A DNA stretch of 64,000 nt. It comes from Anadara kagoshimensis (Eukaryota; Mollusca; Bivalvia; Arcoida; Arcidae). This document shows, piece after piece, positions 53,001-56,395 of the stretch. The notes under the pieces were generated by a model that saw only the letters and a list, made by a program, of their open reading frames with translations, was not told the origin of the DNA and did not search any database. Positions within the stretch are counted from its first letter, which is position 1. Every line of letters begins with the position of its first letter. The translations under genes were made by a program, and so were the position numbers. The DNA is taken from assembly GCA_021292105.1 (NCBI GenBank), contig CM037871.1, positions 57,496,866 to 57,560,865 on the forward strand. Reading direction: 5' to 3'.

Positions 53001-53051
53001 CGAAGAACCAGTCATAATTGTTTTATAGAGTTTGGTTTTCCTGAAATTCAT
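16916..53051 (-). CDS. Ankyrin-repeat protein gene, ten coding exons
   Basis: Spliced host gene. Coding exons in transcript order: 53051-52741, 30382-30264, 27513-27271, 26452-26232, 25134-24703, 24011-23811, 23310-23209, 20437-20294, 18318-18158, 17065-16916. Every junction is GT-AG and every phase fits; the predicted protein is about 694 residues. Ankyrin units are seen near residues 41-115, 250-290, 320-385, 445-540 and 590-640; the middle region (145-225) is non-ankyrin and charged. No signal peptide or membrane helix was seen, so a soluble scaffold or binding protein is likely. No kinase, SOCS, death-domain or ion-channel part is visible, so I give no name. An in-frame TAA 21 bases before the ATG supports the start. 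Exon 9 is one base short (161 where 162 is expected), which stops the frame early; see that exon. The function beyond protein binding is unknown. Confidence 0.85.
17066..18157. other. Ankyrin gene intron 9
   Basis: Holds a family-B repeat (17240-17535) and the start of another at about 17565-17610; otherwise AT-rich sequence. Confidence 0.7.
17240..17535 (+). repeat. Family-B dispersed repeat, long copy
   Basis: The longest version: an AACATATTATACCAGTTT entry, the core around GCACTAGACGACCGTTTCGA, GATGTTGAAAAGA, a CACCAAAATCAGTTAAGGAA stretch, AGCAGCAAATTTAGACAATA and an ATTGCCTATTGAGTTTGTAA end. The same order of blocks is found at 55240-55572 and, inverted, at 21250-21490. Confidence 0.75.
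18158..18318 (-). CDS. Ankyrin gene exon 9, with a one-base frame defect
   Basis: Acceptor TTTACAG, donor CAG|GTAAAT. The first part in the frame set by exon 8 reads KGDIETVKSLVLGL and KLFDCVDNKQTEI, clear ankyrin helices, then meets TAA at 18189-18187. The remaining bases, one frame over, read KYLIINGFKVDIYKQ, the usual second helix and turn of an ankyrin unit, and join exon 10 in phase. The exon is 161 bases, while exons 5-8 are all multiples of three. One base appears missing in or beside the A run at 18200-18202. It could be a sequencing error in a homopolymer, a polymorphism or a real null mutation. Confidence 0.8.
18917..19990 (+). mobile_element. Penelope-type retroelement, third copy, 5'-truncated, inside an intron
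   Basis: Starts abruptly in sequence equivalent to 11740 of the longest copy and runs through the RT (MGTNCAPLLADLF at 19196, YIDDVLSLNN near 19320) to the full 3' tail ending near 19985. The last 200 codons of RT are open. Very similar in sequence to the copy at 11-12.8 kb, so both are fairly young. Orientation is opposite to the host gene. Broken. Confidence 0.85.
19196..19795 (+). CDS. Reverse transcriptase C-terminal half (Penelope-type)
   Basis: 199 codons from MGTNCAP through the catalytic YIDD, ASYLDLYL, the NIPASPAYGVFVSQLIR block and GRHHSI to the natural C-terminus (SRIALDIFGVS). It aligns codon for codon with 12029-12625. The Met used as start is the internal Met of the template-grip motif, so this is a fragment and not an independent gene. 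Confidence 0.7.
   Translation: MGTNCAPLLADLFLYSYEAEFMQNLVKSGEKTVAKSFNSTYRYIDDVLSLNNPKFGDYVNVIYPSELEIKDTTDSSSSASYLDLYLNYDAQERLHLKLYDKLDDFNVSIVNFPFLCSNIPASPAYGVFVSQLIRYGRACSHYGDFVQRSRLLANKLLTQRYCKPRLIKALKKFYGRHHSIVDKFDVSVSRIALDIFGVS
20294..20437 (-). CDS. Ankyrin gene exon 8
   Basis: 48 codons in phase 0, acceptor TTTTCCAG, donor CAG|GTAAAT. It starts RGRKPSEY, the end of an ankyrin unit begun in exon 7, then runs into an acidic linker (KEVSDFDLNIYLSENDFDQ) and ends with DSAIQ, the start of the next ankyrin helix. Confidence 0.8.
20570..20860. repeat. Diverged short tandem repeat, about 60-bp units
   Basis: Words TTATATTTATAATATGAA, AAAACATT or AAAACGTT, AAAATGA and CAGAGGCCTT follow one another four or five times with many differences. 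Confidence 0.5.
21250..21490 (-). repeat. Family-B dispersed repeat, inverted copy
   Basis: Reverse complement of the block order at 17240-17535, including ACACTAGACGGTTGTTTCGG and AATTTAGCTAAGAAAATACG. Confidence 0.7.
22195..22445 (+). repeat. Family-B dispersed repeats, one and a half copies in tandem
   Basis: TTACATATTACACCAGTTTT at 22186-22205 opens a copy ending near GGCCCATTTGTTTAAATTAC, which runs directly into a second opening (ACACCCGTTTTAATTTTACA, about 22384) and core. Confidence 0.65.
22615..22700 (+). repeat. Family-B core copy
   Basis: CATCACTAGACAGCCGTTTC then TTCCTCATTAGTGTTGCTCG and ACCAAAATTGTTGAAA; core only. Confidence 0.6.
22985..23195 (+). repeat. Family-B repeat beside exon 7
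   Basis: ATTACATATTATAACAGTTT, CGGCAGTTTCGGAATACAAT, CCTCATCAGTAGAGCTT and a TTTAGCTAAGGAAATACTTT end. It stops about 15 bases from the donor side of exon 7. Confidence 0.7.
23209..23310 (-). CDS. Ankyrin gene exon 7
   Basis: 34 codons, phase 0 at both ends, acceptor TTTCAG, donor ACA|GTAAGT. It is almost exactly one ankyrin unit: MPLHYAYLFMPEDSIINVMI, then KQGANPDLTDT. Exon length and phase fit the one-unit-per-exon pattern seen in many ankyrin genes. Confidence 0.85.
23311..23810. other. Ankyrin gene intron 6
   Basis: 500 bp; contains a family-B core copy at 23425-23515. Nothing else recognised. Confidence 0.65.
23425..23515 (+). repeat. Family-B core copy
   Basis: Carries AGCACTAGACAGCTGTTTCG, CTCATCAGTAGTACTTAGAC and CAAAATTGTGAAAC. 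Confidence 0.65.
23811..24011 (-). CDS. Ankyrin gene exon 6
   Basis: 67 codons, phase 0 at both ends, acceptor TTTAAG, donor AGC|GTAAGT. Two ankyrin units: IYTAIEDGNIEDVRKLLSCK, then DRCGRSLLHKALLRRKKEIV and QYLMEDC. The LLHKAL signature corresponds to the TPLHxA of the consensus. Confidence 0.85.
24012..24702. other. Ankyrin gene intron 5
   Basis: 691 bp, AT-rich; no repeat recognised. Confidence 0.6.
24703..25134 (-). CDS. Ankyrin gene exon 5
   Basis: 144 codons, the longest exon, phase 0 at both ends, acceptor TTATTGCAG, donor CAG|GTATGT. Encodes residues about 299-442. The best ankyrin unit of the protein is here: SQGHTILHKCVLHDQPEQTM, then KLLMQYGADIAARDRQGKTA and RDLAEKHKKEHC. A second, weaker pair follows (KKFDEIERLILHNYDHLLDI, then MVDIAKKHSTRQIYEIIK). 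The open frame runs into the intron on both sides, so the splice sites, not the Met upstream, set the ends. Confidence 0.9.
25135..26231. other. Ankyrin gene intron 4
   Basis: 1.1 kb with a short ATT run near 25488-25502; nothing else recognised. Confidence 0.6.
26232..26452 (-). CDS. Ankyrin gene exon 4
   Basis: 221 bases entering in phase 1 and leaving in phase 0, acceptor GTATACAG, donor CAG|GTATTT. It codes a Tyr/Pro-rich segment (FSYQHSYPEYPEVPRP) followed by one ankyrin-like unit (LLAAAWESNNYDAVDVLMDM) and a Pro/Lys linker. Confidence 0.85.
26453..27270. other. Ankyrin gene intron 3, with two small Penelope-tail pieces
   Basis: At 26588-26630 a forward piece (TTTTGACATGGATTGGTATG) and at 26708-26790 an inverted piece (CCATGTCCAAATTACATTTT, AAAAACTTTGAAACTAAAAT) of the shared 3' tail. 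The rest is AT-rich. Confidence 0.6.
27271..27513 (-). CDS. Ankyrin gene exon 3
   Basis: 243 bases, phase 1 in and phase 1 out, acceptor TGTCTTTAG, donor CAAG|GTGAGA. Encodes residues about 144-224: GLWRALSVPDPDRKLVERLL, RNWCRLTCVKNG, and NEMALALNAGFGFIVKSWVQ. It has the heptad-like Leu spacing of helical hairpins but no standard ankyrin signature, so it may be a degenerate ankyrin pair or a separate helical domain. Confidence 0.85.
29180..29230 (-). repeat. Family-B core copy, inverted
   Basis: GGAAACTGCCGTCTAGTGCT then GCAAAATTAAAGCAG, the complement of the family-B core opening. Confidence 0.55.
29446..29480. repeat. (ATTT)n microsatellite
   Basis: About eight ATTT units in a row. Confidence 0.9.
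30264..30382 (-). CDS. Ankyrin gene exon 2
   Basis: 119 bases, phase 2 in and phase 1 out, acceptor TGTTTTAG, donor CCAG|GTAATT. It completes the ankyrin unit begun in exon 1: exon 1 ends IMMALV and this exon continues RCGADTAILNNDGKTAEDVL. It then encodes a Trp-rich linker (GWEEMQHWYNKFKP). The join over a 22-kb intron is convincing because both phase and motif continue. Confidence 0.85.
30660..30830. repeat. Diverged short repeat, AAATTAGCA units
   Basis: AAATTAGCACATG-like words recur at 30670, 30690, 30715, 30747 and 30774 with variable spacing and CATTTGACA or AACAATTA between them. Confidence 0.6.
31041..32086. repeat. 40-bp satellite, about 26 copies
   Basis: Unit of 40 bp beginning ACAATTGTCT and holding CTTACTGGAACGACGGAACT and GAAAGACCTTTA. 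Variants (ACGTCGG for ACGACGG, CATT for CCTT, TGCT for TACT, CTGGAAG for CTGAAAG) are not random: units 6-10 and 11-15 (31241-31440, 31441-31640) carry almost the same series, a 200-bp higher-order repeat. Two units near 31895 and 31935 have a 3-base insertion. Confidence 0.97.
32087..32280. repeat. Single old copy of the satellite with its flank
   Basis: At 32180-32228 one diverged unit (CCTGCATATGGTAATTGCCT, GAACCACAGAACTGCTAGAC) followed by AAGCAGTTTATTAAT and GATTAAGGATAACTTT. The same flank follows the array (32086-32130) and its left flank precedes it, so a roughly 170-bp duplication came first and one 40-bp part was then amplified. Confidence 0.75.
32513..32534. repeat. (AT)n microsatellite
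   Basis: A run of about eleven AT units. Confidence 0.85.
32637..32842. mobile_element. Short TIR element (family A), 206 bp
   Basis: Ends CAATACAGGCCTGTCGAAAG and, inverted, CAGTACAGACCGGTCTAAAG; TA on both sides (32635-32636, 32843-32844). No coding capacity. Confidence 0.85.
33580..34610. repeat. Diverged tandem repeat, about 110-150-bp units, roughly eight copies
   Basis: Recurring ordered words: GACATGAAACGGAAGAAT, TTTGAAAATGGTCTCGGTAC, ACACACCAAAAC, CTGAAACATCCTTTATGTGA, CATCAGTGACTGACCGA, AGTTATGA. The spacing varies and sequence divergence is large, so the array is old. Chance open frames here are not genes. Confidence 0.8.
34611..34931. other. Nothing recognised
   Basis: AT-rich intron sequence. 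Confidence 0.55.
34932..35064. mobile_element. pogo/Tigger-like MITE, short copy
   Basis: Ends CAGTAAAACCTTGTTATAAT and, inverted, CGGTAAAACCTTCATTCATC, related to the element at 4831-5017; interior shares CCTCGATTTATCGCCA. TA follows the right end. Confidence 0.7.
35576..35788. mobile_element. Short TIR element (family A), 213 bp, good copy
   Basis: Ends CAGTACATGCCTGTCGAAAG and, inverted, CAGTACAGACCTGTTGAAAG. TA before the left end. The interior has TGCCTATATCTTGTCGATTG and CTCTTGGCAGCTTTTTGG. Confidence 0.85.
35888..36052 (-). mobile_element. Solitary Penelope-type 3' tail
   Basis: Full-length match to the shared tail, inverted: CAATCCAGAAGCAAAGTAAA, CACGTGAACTTCCACCAGGG, GCTCCGGAAGGGTAAGC, TTAGCTAGCTACACCCACCA. 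No RT part. Confidence 0.85.
36240..36480 (+). repeat. Dispersed repeat, copy 1
   Basis: GTATTTGGTAACAGCCAACG, AAAGACAAGATAAGGAAAGA, GTCCCCGGCTTTGGACGGGC and CTAACCCTCCCCTAATTTTA. A weaker match, with the same order of words, lies at 38495-38640. The 86-codon open frame across it is probably chance. Confidence 0.5.
36490..37827. other. Nothing recognised
   Basis: AT-rich intron sequence with no repeat match inside the window. Confidence 0.55.
37828..37985. mobile_element. Tc1/mariner-type MITE, about 158 bp
   Basis: Ends CAGTCAAACCTGCCTTAAAA and, inverted, AAGTCAAACTTTTCTATAAA; TA flanks. Inner inverted segments (AAAGACCACCTGA and CAGGTGGTCTTTAT) make a longer foldback. No coding capacity. 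Confidence 0.75.
38495..38640 (+). repeat. Dispersed repeat, copy 2
   Basis: GTACTTGTCAACAGTCAGTA, AGAGAAGACAAAGAGAAAGC, then ACATCCCGACTCCTGCATA; related to 36240-36480 at low identity. Confidence 0.4.
38958..39107. repeat. Short diverged minisatellite, about four units
   Basis: Repeats of CAAGTGTGAAATTGAAAACT, GAGAATCACGGGCTAGGTC with unit lengths of 35-50 bp. Confidence 0.7.
39933..40112. mobile_element. Short TIR element (family A), about 180 bp
   Basis: Left end CAGTACAGACCTCTCGAAAG after TA; right end ACTTTGGACAGGTCTGTC. The interior has GTCGAGATATATAGGTAACG then AAGGACGG, the segment that resembles the 31-bp satellite at the end of the window. Confidence 0.8.
40416..40468. repeat. 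(TG)n microsatellite
   Basis: About 26 TG units. It produces false Cys-Val and Thr-His frames on the two strands. Confidence 0.97.
40795..40870 (-). repeat. Family-B core copy, inverted
   Basis: CAATTTTGGTCTACTGTTGA, CCTAAACGGCCGTCTAATGC, TGCAAAATTAAAACGGG. Confidence 0.65.
40871..41670. other. Nothing recognised
   Basis: Intron sequence; short chance frames only. Confidence 0.5.
41671..41797 (-). mobile_element. Solitary Penelope-type 3' tail, diverged
   Basis: ACATGTCCATATCACAATCT, ACACGTGGACTTCCACGCGG, GGTGCTTCGGAAGGATAAAC; inverted, older than the 35.9-kb copy. Confidence 0.75.
41798..43180. other. Nothing recognised
   Basis: AT-rich intron sequence; short A runs near 42717-42735. Confidence 0.5.
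43181..43655. repeat. Tandem repeat of 124-129-bp units containing a Penelope-tail segment
   Basis: CCGAATATTTCT starts units at 43183, 43311, 43440 and 43564. Units 1-3 end in AGGCACCCAGTCTCACTTCC then CTGGTGGAA, which is the middle of the shared retroelement tail; unit 4 breaks off at AGGTACCTGGTG. The other part of the unit (GAATAATAGTGAATATTA and an AAAATCACA stretch) is unique to this array. Confidence 0.9.
43683..43768 (+). mobile_element. End of a Penelope-type 3' tail
   Basis: TTAATTCGCCAGTTTTCATT, TTTACTTTG, ATTGGGATTGGGACACGGAC, TATGTTTG; follows the tandem repeat directly. Confidence 0.65.
43769..44377. other. Nothing recognised
   Basis: AT-rich intron sequence with an AT microsatellite near 44323-44338. 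Confidence 0.5.
44378..44522 (-). mobile_element. Solitary Penelope-type 3' tail, diverged
   Basis: ATATCCATGTTCAAATGCAA, GGAAGTGAGACCGGGTGCCT, CGGAAAAGTAACGACTTCCT, AACCCACCATATG; inverted. Confidence 0.7.
45338..45420 (+). mobile_element. Penelope-type 3' tail, first part
   Basis: GATGTAGCTAGCTGAACGTG, TTCTTACCCTTCTGGAGCAC, CTGGTCTCACTTCCCTAGTG. It leads directly into the tail-derived minisatellite at 45421-45990. Confidence 0.8.
45421..45990 (+). repeat. Minisatellite made from the end of a Penelope-type tail, 12 units
   Basis: Units of about 47-50 bp, each holding TTGTGATTTGGACATGGATT then GGTATGTTTGTTTTTACTTT. The terminal word (ACATGGATT and near forms) appears at about 45437, 45489, 45538, 45588, 45629, 45674, 45724, 45774, 45822, 45869, 45918 and 45968. 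Other tails in the window have this terminal word only once. The open frame at 45727-45918 is an artefact of the repeat. Confidence 0.9.
45991..46799. other. Nothing recognised
   Basis: AT-rich intron sequence. Confidence 0.5.
46800..46930 (+). mobile_element. Possible degenerate tRNA-headed SINE
   Basis: TGACCAAGTGG (A-box-like, about 46801) is followed at a tRNA-like distance by AGATTCAAATCCC (B-box-like, about 46848). The body after it (GTGTGGAGAAGTTTGTCATT) does not match the SINE at 718-1059. No target duplication was found. Confidence 0.4.
46998..47035. repeat. (GT)n microsatellite
   Basis: About 19 GT units. Confidence 0.95.
47637..47832. mobile_element. Short TIR element (family A), 196 bp
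   Basis: Left end CAGTATATAGCCCTGTCCAA, right end inverted CAGTACAGACCTGTCGAAAG; TA at 47635-47636 and 47833-47834. Confidence 0.85.
47833..50927. other. No gene recognised; two microsatellites
   Basis: Holds (GA)n at 48055-48075 and (AT)n at about 50017-50037. Open frames here are short and lack any domain. Confidence 0.55.
50928..51065 (+). mobile_element. Solitary Penelope-type 3' tail
   Basis: TTTTCCGGAGCAGCGGCCGC, ACTTTCCTGGTGGAAGCTCA, GGGATTGTGATTTGGACATG; the upstream TAGCTAGC part is missing. Confidence 0.8.
51066..51580. other. Nothing recognised
   Basis: Intron sequence; a short open frame at 51349-51540 lacks any domain. Confidence 0.5.
51582..51702. repeat. 23-bp minisatellite, five copies
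   Basis: TTTATGAACCTGTTCTTTGA then CGG; copies 2-5 are identical, the first differs by two bases. Confidence 0.95.
51703..52740. other. Nothing recognised up to exon 1
   Basis: First kilobase of intron 1; TTTTGTGT-rich but with no clear repeat unit. Confidence 0.5.
52741..53051 (-). CDS. Ankyrin gene exon 1 (start)
   Basis: Starts at ATG (53051-53049) in the context ACAACAATGA, with A at -3. An in-frame TAA lies 21 bases upstream, so this is the first usable Met. It encodes 103 codons plus two bases, donor AAG|GTAAGT. The N-terminal LYKTIMTGSSESVMKNLWEY, then LKSGKDVNIKD reads as a capping ankyrin unit; SGGTLLHLLVENGE and SGDTGLHKVMRKKG are the openings of the next two. Confidence 0.9.
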
Positions 53052-53130
53052 TGTTGTGGCTTTGTGTGCTTATAATCGCTATGCCACAATGATGTGCTGA
53101 ATGAATAACACTTCAGGTGAATGTATTCAA

Positions 53131-53138
53131 TTTATATA
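53131..53138 (-). promoter_or_regulatory. Candidate TATA box of the ankyrin gene
   Basis: TATATAAA on the minus strand, about 80 bases upstream of the ATG. It would place transcription start near 53105 and give a 5' UTR of about 50 bases. In AT-rich DNA this may be chance. Confidence 0.45.
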
Positions 53139-54149
53139 TTCTGAATGTCGTCTGCTATTTAACCAATTCCACTGGTGATAATATATCTACAGAGAATCAA
53201 TGGATGGTTGGATGACTGGTTAACTGACTGACTGGATTCAGATACTTGTTATGTTTTACACTCCCCAGTAGAATATGACAGTGTCCACACGAGAACTCAA
53301 ACGAGATCGCTAGTGATTTGGTGAACATAAGCTTTCTCAACCAAAACGATGTCCTCGAGCTGTTTATACCTTCTCTTATAGGTAAAGTAATGAGGTAGAT
53401 TTTGTTCCACCTGACTGCCTCTTTTATTTACCTGTTCAAGACACTTAGATCAATCCCAGTACACAAGTATAATTTCTCTGGCCTACTGTAGATTGATCTA
53501 TCAATAGTAGGTTTTTCACTTAGTTGCTAACGGACTCCCGTAAAGCGATGTATTGTCCGGAATAATAATTATATCCTTTCATTCATGTAACAATTGGAGA
53601 TTCTCAATTTCATTTCAATTACATAGAAACAGATTTTAAAATAGACTTATCCCTCACTAAAGAAGCTTTGAGTGGGCGTTAACCCAATAGTAAGAGAAGT
53701 TTTATAAAGATATTATTGAATTTTCATCGGTGAGAAAAAATAATAATACTATACTGTTTATTCCTCCAATGTCCTATAAATCAACCTTTTGAAAAGAAAA
53801 AAATGAATTAAGAACACTGCATTTTGAAATGTTTTATTTGATTTGTGCACATAAAAGCATTATATATCTAAAACTGGAATTTCAGCTTACAACTGCGCTA
53901 TTTTCAAAAGCGGCTTTTTGAACAATAACTGTAACCACAAGAGATATTAAATATATAATATACAGATCCAGGACATGTTTACCTCCCAGCTCGGAGCATA
54001 CGGATAATTTCTATTGCGCAACATCATTCATATTTCTTGTTAATCTGACGGAATTGTCTTAAAATGTGTTCATTAGCCCATCAAAATGTCCATTTAACTA
54101 CGGTTTCCGCCTCTAATTTTGTGTGTTACTCTAGATGCGTTTCGCTATA
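53139..54149. other. Region upstream of the ankyrin gene; no gene seen
   Basis: Less AT-rich than average between 53160 and 53560, consistent with a promoter region, but no motif I can name with confidence. Confidence 0.4.
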
Positions 54150-54292
54150 CATAAACAGGATGTGCTCCCCCTTCCGGAGCACAGGACCTCACGTCACTGG
54201 TGGTAGTACTTGTTTAACCTGATTTGTCAGTTTTAAAGTTTTTATTTTGGGATTGCGATTTGGACATGTATTAGTATAATTTTTTTGCTTGT
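54150..54292 (+). mobile_element. Solitary Penelope-type 3' tail
   Basis: CCCTTCCGGAGCACAGGACC, TCACTGGTGGTAGTACTTG, GGGATTGCGATTTGGACATG. Lies 1.1 kb upstream of the ankyrin start. Confidence 0.8.
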
Positions 54293-55239
54293 AATACAAT
54301 TTGCAAGAGCAAAGTTGTCTAGTCACTTGCTATGGAATTTATTTGGGTATAAGTATCTCATAGTGACCGACAAGATTAACATCTCCTATCAAATTGGAGA
54401 TTATAATACATTTTTTACATTATTTACCGTGTAAAACATATTTATCAGATCATTCTTAATATTAAAAATATTAGTTTAAGCGTAATTTAAAATATGCAGA
54501 TTTGGAGTAGAGCTTAAATGGTATTTTCCTGCCTATCGTTTATGTATATTATAAAGACTTGAAATTTATTTAGATAAAAATATCAAAATCATACGAATAT
54601 ATTGATTCACCACGAGAAATATATACCGAAGTTATAGCACCTTCAAACTCCTTTTCTTGGCAGTTTAAAGTTTATATTGACTTTTGGCATTTCATTAAAA
54701 TCTTGTTTATTTTTTGTAATCCTGACTGCAATTTAAAACACTACTGCTGCCTAAGACATGCGTGTCCAGTATCTAGAACAGTCAATAAATGACGTCAGAC
54801 GCATTTGCAAAGAAACAAATGATGATTGTGAGTTTCATAGACCAAAACATTACAAATGTAAATAGTGTTGTTAAATTAAGTAGTATTTACAAAAGAAGAA
54901 AAGAATAAATGTAGTTGGAACACATATCAGTTTATACTTATTTCCCCTTAACATCGTTATATCTTAACGGCGATATGTGATGTGCATATTGCAATTGCTT
55001 CAAATATTTTGGACTTCGATGTTAACAAGAAACATATTTTAACTTCAAAAGCAGTTTTGGAACACAAACGATGTAATAGAAAATATACAACCTTATCCAG
55101 ACGTTTAAAAGTCAATCCAATATATTATACCATTTTAAATGTACTTATAATTACAACCAATTGGTATGGCACCTGGTTTTTTTTTCTTAAACTGCAATGT
55201 CTTTACAGCACTAACGCCAATATGAGCAACCATTCCTCT
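54293..55239. other. Nothing recognised
   Basis: AT-rich; the open frame at 54982-55317 ends inside a family-B repeat and is likely chance. Confidence 0.55.
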
Positions 55240-55572
55240 ATCGTTACATATTATACCTGTCTTAATTTTAAAGCACTAGACGGCCGTTTCGGAATACAAG
55301 AAAATCCTCATCAGTAGTGCTTGGGCCAAAATTGTGAATCTAATTTTTTTATCATTATTTATTTATTTATTTTATTTTATTTTATTTTTATTTTTTTATT
55401 TTAATTTTCTGAGAAGTTGAAAAGATACCAAAACGACCTAATTAAGCTAAGGAAATACTTTGCATGAAGAGATTATACCATACAAAACTAACAACAAATT
55501 TAGATTTAGTATATTTCTGACAATAATAAACAATTATTGCCTACTGAGTTAGTAGTATACTTTGGGAAACAT
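55240..55572 (+). repeat. Family-B dispersed repeat, long copy with TTTAT insertion
   Basis: ATATTATACCTGTCTTAATT, GCACTAGACGGCCGTTTCGG, TCCTCATCAGTAGTGCTTGG, then a 65-bp TTTAT/TTATT-rich tract (55343-55409), then GAAAAGATACCAAAACGACC, AGCTAAGGAAATACTTTGCA and an ATTGCCTACTGAGTTAG end. Confidence 0.75.
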
Positions 55573-55919
55573 CCATATAAAACTACGAGGCCGTTAGTTT
55601 CTCTTGTTTCTCTTTCTTTCGTCTTATAATATAAATTGTGCTCTTATACTGAGGAGCGAATTCTCTTTTTGAATTACAAAATAACATGCTTATGTAGACA
55701 GTTCTGTTTCACTAATGAACTAACGCCTTAGATCGGATCTGGAAAGTATTATTACGGTTATCATCATTAACATTATATTGTACCCATGGAAATATATATG
55801 ATTTCAAATTACCTTGTTTTGTTCGGCATATACAAAATTATCCTGTGTGATATTTCGGATTGATCTGGATTCTGCTTTTGTTCTTGCGTTTTCTTAGGTG
55901 TATTGGTCTTAACAAAGTA

Positions 55920-56108
55920 CAGTAGAGACCTGTCAAAAGTTTGACAATCAGCTAACGAATAACTGCCAATTGGGCAGCTCATCTTGATCCCTCGTTAGGT
56001 ATATATCTTGACATTTTTTCTATGGCTGCTATCTATATCTCTCGACAGCTTTCAACCACAAGCTATCCTTACCTTAACTAAACAACGGCCAAGTTACGAC
56101 TCCTTTTC
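55920..56108. mobile_element. Short TIR element (family A), left part
   Basis: CAGTAGAGACCTGTCAAAAG after TA (55918-55919). The interior has CCTCGTTAGGTATATATCTT (complement AAGATATATACCTAACGAGG), the segment closest to the 31-bp satellite. The right part is not found beyond the SINE that interrupts it at about 56109. Confidence 0.7.
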
Positions 56109-56395
56109 AGACCTAAGACTTGAAAGCGGGTAGTCACATTTCTTTTGCCAAGCGCTCGGCATTACGAAAAGAAACTCGCGATCAATTCTTTCTGATGTGA
56201 ACTTAAGATATACGAGACTCAGTGTAACGGTGGCTGTGGTGCGATAAAGAACCCTGCTGTATAATACCATCAGCGCAACCCACATGCAAAATTTCTGCAC
56301 CTTCGCCTATACCTGGCGATGCTTCAATATAAGTGAAATATTCGTGACTTCGACGTAAAACGCCATTACTCCAGTCAACTCTCTTTTTCATGTAG
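56109..56395 (+). mobile_element. SINE body, 5'-truncated, inside a family-A element
   Basis: Matches the body of the SINE at 718-1059: GACTTGAAAGCGGGTAGTCA, AGAACCCTGCTGTATAATAC, ATATAAGTGAAATATTCGTG, to CCATTACTCCAGTCAA. The Pol III head is absent, as expected from incomplete reverse transcription. Open frames on the minus strand are not genes. Confidence 0.8.
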
